NCBI GenBank assembly: GCA_040387095.1 | Contig: JAZKEJ010000015.1 | Location: 1-34,427 of the forward strand | Direction of reading: 5' to 3' | Origin: Methylotenera_A sp040387095 | GTDB taxonomy: Bacteria > Pseudomonadota > Gammaproteobacteria > Burkholderiales > Methylophilaceae | DNA: 34,427 bases | Shown: piece after piece, positions 24,164-30,304 of the stretch | How the letters are laid out: each line of letters starts with the position of its first letter | Numbering within the stretch: position 1 is the first letter of the stretch | Position numbers and translations under genes: made by a program | The notes under the pieces: generated by a model | The model's input: the letters and a program-made list of their open reading frames with translations, nothing else | Told to the model about the DNA's origin: nothing | The model's database searches: none

Positions 24164-24775
24164 ATGAGTGCATTTTTTAGTACCTTATCGTGCTGCTGGT
24201 TCTGGTTGCTTTTAGGCGTTTTAATCGGCTGGTTACTGAATCGATGGCTATGCAAATGTTCCACCAAACCAAACCCAACTCAACCTACCCCTGCTACAAA
24301 ACCAGGATATCCACCGCCCGCTAAATCAGCAGAAATTGTCGCCTCAACAGTGGTTATACCCGCTGCTATAGCGACGCCAGCTAAGGCATCGCCGAAACCT
24401 GCAGCAAAACCAAAAACTGCGGCTAAACCAGCAGCAAAGATGACTAATACAGCGATTGCCAGTTCAGCCATAAACATTGATCTTGCCGCCGCAAAAGCCG
24501 CTGGATTCAGACTGAAAAATGCCGATGACCTAACGATTATTGAAGGCATAGGTCCAAAAATTAATGCATTATTTGTCGATAATGACGTTAAAACGTTTGT
24601 GCAACTGGCTGAATTAACTGTGCCGCAAATGCGCGAAATTTTAGATAAAGGCGGTGCGAGCTTCCGTATTGCTAACCCAAGCACTTGGGCAAAACAGGCA
24701 AAACTGGCATCTGCTAACAAGTGGGCCGAGCTCAAAAAGTTGCAAGATGAGCTTTCTGGTGGCGTAAAAAAATAA
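24164..24775 (+). CDS. Membrane-anchored helix-hairpin-helix protein
   Basis: A 203-residue protein of unknown function. Residues 9-28 form one membrane helix flanked by cysteines (SCCWFW before, RWLCKC after). Residues 33-100 are a Pro/Ala/Lys-rich flexible linker. Residues 121-183 match the helix-hairpin-helix module seen in predicted flap-nuclease-like proteins: DDLTIIEGIGPKINALF, then TFVQLAELTVPQMREIL and the segment GGASFRIANPSTWAKQAKLA. GIGPK is the DNA-contact hairpin. The basic residues after the helix suggest a cytosolic C-terminus. ComEA also joins a membrane helix to HhH motifs, but its HhH type differs. GGGGAG at 24153-24158 supports the start. It is 28 bases before the OmpA-like gene. 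Confidence 0.82.
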   Translation: MSAFFSTLSCCWFWLLLGVLIGWLLNRWLCKCSTKPNPTQPTPATKPGYPPPAKSAEIVASTVVIPAAIATPAKASPKPAAKPKTAAKPAAKMTNTAIASSAINIDLAAAKAAGFRLKNADDLTIIEGIGPKINALFVDNDVKTFVQLAELTVPQMREILDKGGASFRIANPSTWAKQAKLASANKWAELKKLQDELSGGVKK

Positions 24776-24803
24776 ACCATTCACGACACGAAGGGCAGCT
24801 GTT

Positions 24804-25595
24804 ATGCACACTGATCAATCTGCACATCATCAATCCAGTTATGCGCGCTGGACGTGGATTATTGCACTCATTATTGTCTTAGTTTTGTTATGGGTGTTTT
24901 TCACTGGTCGCGGTCCATCTAACGCTTGTTGTGGCGCGTCAACTGATACACCAACTAAAATAGCGACTCCATCAACCAAATCGGTTGAACCTGTCAACGA
25001 TGCATTTAGCTTCACCGCGACTCAAAGCGAAGTGACCACCACCGGCGATACCAGCAATGTCAGCTGGTTAGCCCAATCCGACGCACTAAAAGTTTTACTA
25101 AATGGCGAAGATTTGCGCGCTCAAGGTGACGATAAAAAAATATTGTTATCCGGCATGGTTGATAGCGAAGCCATAAAGCAGCAAAAAGCAGCTGATGCCC
25201 AGGCATTTTTTGGACCAGATGTGGAGATAGACAACCAGTTTGTGGTTAAAGCGAGTGAGTCACCTGCTGCAACGCCCTCCCCACCTGCACCAGTAAAACT
25301 TTATTTCAACTCAGGCAAAACCATATTGCCCGATGATGCCAATGAGAGTCTTGCTGCAATTGTCGAATGGCTAAATTCACATCCAGAGTCTAAAGCCGTG
25401 CTGGCTGGCTATCACGACCCAAGCGGTGATAAAGCACTGAATCAACAACTGGCAAAAGACCGCGCAGAATCAGTGGAAGATGCATTAGAAAACGCGGGTA
25501 TCGATGATGACAGAATTGACAAACGCAAACCTGAAAGCGTGGACGGTGGTACGGATTTGGTGGAGGCTAGACGGGTAGAAGTTTCAATCGAATAA
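24804..25595 (+). CDS. Membrane-anchored OmpA-like protein with BON-like region
   Basis: A 263-residue envelope protein. One membrane helix lies at 17-33, after a short N-terminus containing arginine, and is followed by a cysteine pair (NACCGAS). Residues 84-149 resemble a BON domain (KILLSGMVDSEA to IDNQFVVKA). Residues 164-263 are an OmpA-type peptidoglycan-binding domain: KLYFNSGKTILPDDA, the motif YHDPSGDKALNQQLAKDRA (D205, N213 and R220 fit the diaminopimelate-binding pattern) and the closing EARRVEVSI. The order helix-BON-OmpA recalls mycobacterial OmpATb. It probably sits in the inner membrane and grips the wall. It shares a transcript with the HhH gene 28 bases upstream. Confidence 0.86.
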   Translation: MHTDQSAHHQSSYARWTWIIALIIVLVLLWVFFTGRGPSNACCGASTDTPTKIATPSTKSVEPVNDAFSFTATQSEVTTTGDTSNVSWLAQSDALKVLLNGEDLRAQGDDKKILLSGMVDSEAIKQQKAADAQAFFGPDVEIDNQFVVKASESPAATPSPPAPVKLYFNSGKTILPDDANESLAAIVEWLNSHPESKAVLAGYHDPSGDKALNQQLAKDRAESVEDALENAGIDDDRIDKRKPESVDGGTDLVEARRVEVSIE

Positions 25596-25610
25596 TACCT
25601 CAATACAACA

Positions 25611-25660
25611 GGTTAATTAGTTAACCCCAGTAAAAAACCATGCTTACATCGGCTTTTTAC
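25611..25660. terminator. Convergent terminator region between the OmpA-like gene and pilU
   Basis: Two hairpins fill the 77-bp convergent gap. GGTTAA-TTAG-TTAACC lies at 25611-25626. GTAAAAAaCC at 25630-25639 pairs with GGcTTTTTAC at 25651-25660 (one mismatch, 11-base loop). The second has A- and T-runs in its arms, so each strand carries a T-rich 3' arm, which suits a bidirectional terminator. Confidence 0.55.
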
Positions 25661-25672
25661 TTGATAAACGTG

Positions 25673-26809
25673 TTAAACAATACCCAAATGGTCTAATCCT
25701 GCGGACGGATCTTTATCATGCGCACCTTTTCCATGCAGTTTCACTTTCAGGCGCAAATCATTTACAGAATCCGCATTCTTTAACGCATCTTCATAGCTGA
25801 TTGCGCCTGATTCATGCAAATCGAACAAAGCCTGATCAAAAGTCTGCATACCCAACTCACGCGAACGGCTGATGATTTCCTTGATTTCGTGTACATCGCC
25901 TTTAAAAATTAAATCGGAAATCAATGGCGAATTAATCATGATTTCAATCGCTGCCGCACGGCCAATCCCATCCACTTTTGGAATCAATCGCTGCGAAACA
26001 AACGCTCGCGTATTGAGCGATAAATCCATTAACAATTGGTGGCGACGTTCTTCCGGGAAAAAGTTGATAATGCGATCTAAGGCTTGATTGGTGCTGTTGG
26101 CGTGTAATGTAGCCATGCATAAATGCCCTGTTTCAGCAAAAGCAATCGCGTAATCCATGGTTTCACGGTCGCGAATCTCGCCAATCAGAATCACGTCTGG
26201 CGCTTGGCGTAACGTGTTTTTAAGCGCGATATGCCAATTCTCGGTATCAACTCCTACTTCGCGCTGGGTAATAATGCAGTTTTTATGTTCATGCACAAAT
26301 TCCACCGGGTCTTCGATGGTAATAATATGGCCATAGCTATTTTCGTTACGATAACCAACCATGGCGGCTAAAGAAGTGGATTTTCCAGAACCGGTGCCAC
26401 CCACAAAAATAACTAAGCCACGTTTGGTCATGGCGATATCTTTTAATACTTCTGGCAGACCTAAGTCTTCAAATTTTGGGATTTTGGTGGCGATGGTTCT
26501 AAATACCAAACCAACAGAACCTCGCTGCACAAAAGCGTTTACCCTAAATCGTGCAACGCCTGGTAAGCCAATGGCAAAATTACATTCACTGCTGGCATCA
26601 AATTCCGCGGCTTGTTTGTCATTCATAATCGAACGTGCGATTTCACGTGCCTGTTGCGCGGATAACACCTGCTGACTTATTGGCGTCATTTTTCCATCGA
26701 TTTTCATGGCAGGTGGAAACCCTGCTGTAATAAACATATCCGATGCTTTTTTGCCAATCATCAAGCGCAGCAAATCAAACACAAATTTTTCGGCCTGGCC
26801 TTTTTCCAT
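25673..26809 (-). CDS. pilU: Type IV pilus retraction ATPase PilU
   Basis: PilT-like hexameric ATPase that assists PilT in retracting type IV pili at the cytosolic face of the pilus machine. From ATG at 26809 it has 378 residues; a TTG two codons earlier lies too close to the AGGA ribosome binding site, whereas the ATG is seven bases from it. Walker A GGTGSGKSTSLAAMVG, the Asp box IITIEDPVEFVHEHK, Walker B PDVILIGEIRDRETM and the His box TGHLCMATLHANST are present. The longer C-terminus and GGTGSGKS rather than GPTGSGKS separate it from PilT. It lies 64 bases after the pilT stop. Confidence 0.94.
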   Translation of the reverse strand: MEKGQAEKFVFDLLRLMIGKKASDMFITAGFPPAMKIDGKMTPISQQVLSAQQAREIARSIMNDKQAAEFDASSECNFAIGLPGVARFRVNAFVQRGSVGLVFRTIATKIPKFEDLGLPEVLKDIAMTKRGLVIFVGGTGSGKSTSLAAMVGYRNENSYGHIITIEDPVEFVHEHKNCIITQREVGVDTENWHIALKNTLRQAPDVILIGEIRDRETMDYAIAFAETGHLCMATLHANSTNQALDRIINFFPEERRHQLLMDLSLNTRAFVSQRLIPKVDGIGRAAAIEIMINSPLISDLIFKGDVHEIKEIISRSRELGMQTFDQALFDLHESGAISYEDALKNADSVNDLRLKVKLHGKGAHDKDPSAGLDHLGIV

Positions 26810-26873
26810 CTTCAAATCCTAAAATAATTACCTATTTAACTGCTGATTAGATTGTTTAGTTAACATCTAAAGT

Positions 26874-27917
26874 TTAACCAATAATTGAATCTTTATTAGA
26901 AGCTTTACTACGCGCCTCATTGGCAGAAATTACATTGCGGCGTACCAGATCCTGCAGATTCTGATCCAGCGTCTGCATGCCGATATTCTGCCCAGTTTGA
27001 ATCGCAGAATACATTTGCGCCACTTTATTTTCGCGTATCAAGTTACGAATCGCAGGTGTACCAATCATGATTTCATGCGCAGCCACGCGACCTTGCTCAT
27101 CTTTGGTTTTACAAAGCGTTTGCGAAATGACCGAGCGTAATGACTCAGACAGCATGGAACGCACCATTTCTTTTTCTGCTGCAGGAAACACATCCACAAT
27201 ACGGTCTACCGTTTTAGCCGCTGAACTGGTATGCAGCGTTCCGAACACCAAGTGACCAGTTTCTGCGGCGCTTAATGCTAAGCGAATGGTCTCCAAATCG
27301 CGCATCTCACCGACTAGAATCACATCTGGGTCTTCACGCAAGGCAGAACGCAAAGCGTTTTGAAAAGACAGCGTATGCGGCCCTACTTCACGTTGGTTAA
27401 TCAGACATTTTTTCGAAGTATGCACAAATTCGATTGGATCTTCTACCGTGAGAATATGGCCCATTTCATTTTCGTTGATGTAATCTACCATCGCGGCTAG
27501 GGTTGTGGATTTGCCGGAGCCCGTTGGGCCTGTCACCAATACAATACCGCGTGGGGTATTAGCAATCTCTTTAAAAATGGCTGGGCAATTCAATTGCTCT
27601 AAAGTGAGGATTTTTGAAGGAATGGTTCTAAAAACCGCGCCAGCACCGCGATTGTGATTGAAAGCATTAACGCGAAAACGCGCCAGATTAGGAATTTCAA
27701 ATGAAAAATCGCACTCCAGCGTTTCTTCATACACCTTGCGTTGCCCATCGTTCATGATGTCATATACCATGCCGTGCACTTGGGTATGGTCCATCGCTGG
27801 GACATTGATTTTGCGGATGTCGCCATGCACGCGAATCATCGGCGGCAAGCCTGAAGATAAATGTAAATCCGATGCTTTATTCTTAACCGAAAAGGCCAGT
27901 AAATCTGAAATATCCAC
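26874..27917 (-). CDS. pilT: Type IV pilus twitching motility ATPase PilT
   Basis: Main retraction motor of type IV pili, needed for twitching and often for pulling DNA in during transformation. It has 347 residues, typical. Walker A GPTGSGKSTTLAAMVDYIN, Asp box TVEDPIEFVH, Walker B PDVILVGEMRDLETI, His box TGHLVFGTLHTSSAAKTVD and the C-terminal AIRNLIRE motif specific to PilT are seen. The start is GTG at 27917 with AGGAG about seven bases upstream. It is divergent from yggS, an arrangement conserved in many proteobacteria, across a 103-bp gap containing a perfect palindrome. Confidence 0.96.
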   Translation of the reverse strand: MDISDLLAFSVKNKASDLHLSSGLPPMIRVHGDIRKINVPAMDHTQVHGMVYDIMNDGQRKVYEETLECDFSFEIPNLARFRVNAFNHNRGAGAVFRTIPSKILTLEQLNCPAIFKEIANTPRGIVLVTGPTGSGKSTTLAAMVDYINENEMGHILTVEDPIEFVHTSKKCLINQREVGPHTLSFQNALRSALREDPDVILVGEMRDLETIRLALSAAETGHLVFGTLHTSSAAKTVDRIVDVFPAAEKEMVRSMLSESLRSVISQTLCKTKDEQGRVAAHEIMIGTPAIRNLIRENKVAQMYSAIQTGQNIGMQTLDQNLQDLVRRNVISANEARSKASNKDSIIG

Positions 27918-27991
27918 GTGCGGCTCCTGCTATAATTTAAGCTTGTGTAGACGATTAACACAAGACTGCCTATCAATCTTCATAAAGTACA

Positions 27992-28008
27992 TTAAACAAA
28001 TTGTTTAA
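27992..28008. promoter_or_regulatory. Palindrome in the pilT-yggS divergent promoter region
   Basis: TTAAACAA-A-TTGTTTAA at 27992-28008 is a perfect 8-bp inverted repeat around one base. It is 13 bases before the yggS ATG and about 75 bases from the pilT start. It looks like a dimer-bound operator that could control yggS and perhaps pilT. The rest of the gap shows only the pilT ribosome binding site and AT-rich promoter-like sequence. Confidence 0.45.
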
Positions 28009-28020
28009 AGTGTTTGAATT

Positions 28021-28704
28021 ATGACCATAATTGCCGATTCCATGCAAGCGATTCAAGCAAATATTCAGGCGGCACTGATTTCTGCCAAGCGTGAATCAAG
28101 CGTGCAACTACTGGCTGTCAGTAAAGCCCAGCCTGCTGAAAAACTGCGCAGTGCATATTTGGCAGGGCAACGTGCATTTGGCGAAAATTACGTGCAGGAA
28201 GCCATTGTAAAACAGCAACAATTGAGTGATTTGGTGATTGAATGGCATTTTATCGGCCCGATTCAAAGCAATAAAACGCAGCTTATTGCGCAACATTTCG
28301 ACTGGGTGCATTCAGTTGACAGGCTTAAAATTGCCGAAAGATTATCCAGCGCAAGATCAGATTTGCTAGCGCCATTAAATGTGTGCATTCAAATCAATAG
28401 TAGTCAGGAATCCACAAAAAGCGGCGCTGATTTAAGCGAAACAATTGCGCTGGCAAATGCAATTAACACGCTGCCCAATCTCAAATTGCGCGGATTGATG
28501 GCGATTCCTGCACCTGCTAAAGATTACGCAACGCAACGCGCGCAATTTAAAATTGTGCATGATGCGTTTCAAGCTTTACAGCAACATGGTTTTGACTTGG
28601 ATGCGTTATCAATTGGCATGTCAGAAGACTATGTTGCAGCGATTCATGAAGGTGCTACCATAGTGCGTATTGGCTCTGCACTGTTTGGCGCACGAGATGG
28701 TTAA
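28021..28704 (+). CDS. yggS: PLP homeostasis protein YggS
   Basis: Cytosolic pyridoxal 5'-phosphate-binding protein of the YggS/PROSC family, which buffers PLP and affects amino-acid pools; it has no known enzyme activity. The 227 residues include the PLP lysine K35 in LLAVSKAQPAEKL, the block AFGENYVQEA, EWHFIGPIQSNKTQLIA and the phosphate-binding tail SIGMSEDYVAAIHEGATIVRIG (quoted up to 20 in a row elsewhere: core SIGMSEDY and VRIGSALFG). The ATG at 28021 has no clear Shine-Dalgarno sequence. It is followed by proC after 87 bases, the standard proteobacterial order. Confidence 0.95.
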   Translation: MTIIADSMQAIQANIQAALISAKRESSVQLLAVSKAQPAEKLRSAYLAGQRAFGENYVQEAIVKQQQLSDLVIEWHFIGPIQSNKTQLIAQHFDWVHSVDRLKIAERLSSARSDLLAPLNVCIQINSSQESTKSGADLSETIALANAINTLPNLKLRGLMAIPAPAKDYATQRAQFKIVHDAFQALQQHGFDLDALSIGMSEDYVAAIHEGATIVRIGSALFGARDG

Positions 28705-28746
28705 GCCAATAATGAGTTACATCAGCAACGTGTGCATCTGCAACTG

Positions 28747-28764
28747 TTTTATTAATTAATAAAA
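28747..28764. repeat. Perfect 18-bp AT palindrome between yggS and proC
   Basis: TTTTATTAATTAATAAAA at 28747-28764 is fully self-complementary, with no GC. It lies 28 bases before the proC ATG. It may be a regulator site, a bent or easily melted element, or chance in AT-rich DNA. The palindrome has no unpaired loop, so it is a poor terminator. GAGG follows at the proper distance for proC. Confidence 0.45.
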
Positions 28765-28791
28765 ATGAGTAACTAAAATGAGGTTTGGCGC

Positions 28792-29601
28792 ATGAAATTA
28801 GCTTTTATTGGTGGCGGCAATATGGCTTATGCCCTAATTAAAGGGCTGAAAAATAAAAAAGTCGTCATGTCAAATATCTTGGTGATTGAGCATGATGTCA
28901 GCAAATGGAAGCAACTAGAGCAATTGGGCGTTCAAGTTAGTGCAGAACTAAGCAGTGTATCCAATAGCGAAGCCATCGTGCTGGCGATTAAGCCGCAACA
29001 ATTGGCTGGTTTATCCAAAAACCTTGCATTTTTGTTAACCACGCAATTAGTTATTTCGATTGCGGCAGGCATTCGCTTAGGTGACTTAAGCCGCTGGCTA
29101 GGTAATTATCCAACGATTATTCGTGCCATGCCAAATACCCCTGCACAGATTCAAGCCGGTGTAACCGGCTTGTACGCGATGGCTGATGTATCCAAAATAC
29201 ATATGGCCCTGGCAGACCAAATATTGAAAGCAGCGGGAAGCACCTTATGGCTGGACTCTGAAGAAAAGTTGGATGCAGTCACCGCAATTTCTGGTAGTGG
29301 CCCGGCTTATGTTTTTTATTTAATTGAGGCGCTACAAGCCGCAGCGTTAGAATTAGGTTTAAATGCCGATGAAGCAAAACAATTGAGTATTGCCACATTT
29401 AAAGGTGCCAGTTTGTTGGCCGATGCCAGCGTTACGCCAATTGACGTTTTGCGCACTCAAGTCACCTCAAAAGGCGGCACAACCGAACAAGGTTTGTTAA
29501 GTCTGGAAAATTCGCAAGTTAAACAAGCCATTATTTTAGCGGCACAAAAAGCCTACCAGCGTGCTAAAACCTTGGGTGATGATTTAGGCGCAATCAACTA
29601 G
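28792..29601 (+). CDS. proC: Pyrroline-5-carboxylate reductase
   Basis: Reduces 1-pyrroline-5-carboxylate to proline with NAD(P)H, the last step of proline synthesis. The 269 residues show an N-terminal Rossmann motif LAFIGGGNMAYALIKGL, the segment VLAIKPQQLAGL, IIRAMPNTPAQIQAGVTGLY and the C-terminal substrate domain with AISGSGPAYVFYLIEAL and VTSKGGTTEQGL. GAGG lies eight or so bases before the ATG. It sits downstream of yggS and upstream of yggT, a common order, and an 18-bp palindrome precedes it. Confidence 0.96.
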   Translation: MKLAFIGGGNMAYALIKGLKNKKVVMSNILVIEHDVSKWKQLEQLGVQVSAELSSVSNSEAIVLAIKPQQLAGLSKNLAFLLTTQLVISIAAGIRLGDLSRWLGNYPTIIRAMPNTPAQIQAGVTGLYAMADVSKIHMALADQILKAAGSTLWLDSEEKLDAVTAISGSGPAYVFYLIEALQAAALELGLNADEAKQLSIATFKGASLLADASVTPIDVLRTQVTSKGGTTEQGLLSLENSQVKQAIILAAQKAYQRAKTLGDDLGAIN

Positions 29602-29655
29602 CCAAATATTCAATCCACTCATGCATTCCGCCACTCAAATTTCAAGGTCATTTTC

Positions 29656-30231
29656 ATGTTAACTACTGCGCTGCAATTTCTGCTCACTACCGTGTTAAAT
29701 CTGCTCACATTGGTATTTTTGCTACGATTCTTTATGCAGTTGCTAAGAGTGCCTTTTGCTAATCCGCTGGGTTTGATGGTGATGACACTCACTGATTTTG
29801 CCGTTAAACCTGCAAGAAAAGTCATTCCCAGCTTTAGAAAAATAGATTTATCCACGCTTTTTCTAGCCATTGTTACTCAACTTTTATTGCAAATTAGCTT
29901 ATTGATGCTACGCGGCTTTCCACTTTTTGTAGCGGGAGAAGGCGCTTGGTTAGGCTTTGTTGGCTTAAGTCTGCTTGGCGTATTGCGTACTGCGTTAGAT
30001 GTATTTTTCTACGCTATTTTATTGCAAGTGATTTTAAGCTGGGTTAATCCCCATACGCCAATTTCCGCTGTTTTAGATGCCTTGACCAAACCGATATTAA
30101 ACCCAATCCGCAACATTATCCCCAGCGCAGGTGGCATTGATTTTTCACCTTTAGTTGCACTGATTTTATTGCAAATGCTGAATATTTCTGTTTTAAAAAC
30201 ATTAGAAATGCAGTTGCTCGCACTTTTTTAA
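29656..30231 (+). CDS. yggT: YggT family membrane protein
   Basis: A 191-residue inner-membrane protein with two YggT repeats. The first is near residues 10-95, with LRFFMQLLRVPFANPLG and TDFAVKPARKVIPS. The second is near 105-185, with DVFFYAILLQVILSWVNPHTPI, LTKPILNPIRNIIPSAGGIDFSPLVALI (both abbreviated in sense: the SWVNP and NPIRNIIP cores are diagnostic). About four to five membrane helices are expected. The biochemical function is unknown; links to osmotic stress and ion balance have been suggested. AAGG eight bases upstream supports the start. It follows proC by 54 bases. Confidence 0.92.
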   Translation: MLTTALQFLLTTVLNLLTLVFLLRFFMQLLRVPFANPLGLMVMTLTDFAVKPARKVIPSFRKIDLSTLFLAIVTQLLLQISLLMLRGFPLFVAGEGAWLGFVGLSLLGVLRTALDVFFYAILLQVILSWVNPHTPISAVLDALTKPILNPIRNIIPSAGGIDFSPLVALILLQMLNISVLKTLEMQLLALF

Positions 30232-30267
30232 ATATAGCTTACTCAACACAAATGACGCAATTAAGCA

Positions 30268-30304
30268 TTCACAGCTCACAAATTTAATCTCTATAATATC
30301 AATA
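30268..30304 (+). promoter_or_regulatory. Strong sigma-70 type promoter abutting the dynamin gene
   Basis: TTCACA at 30268-30273 (five of six) and a perfect TATAAT at 30292-30297 are 18 bases apart. The downstream ATG starts at 30304, seven bases after the -10, so transcription would begin at the initiator codon. No Shine-Dalgarno sequence is seen. This is the best promoter match noticed in the window. Confidence 0.65.
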
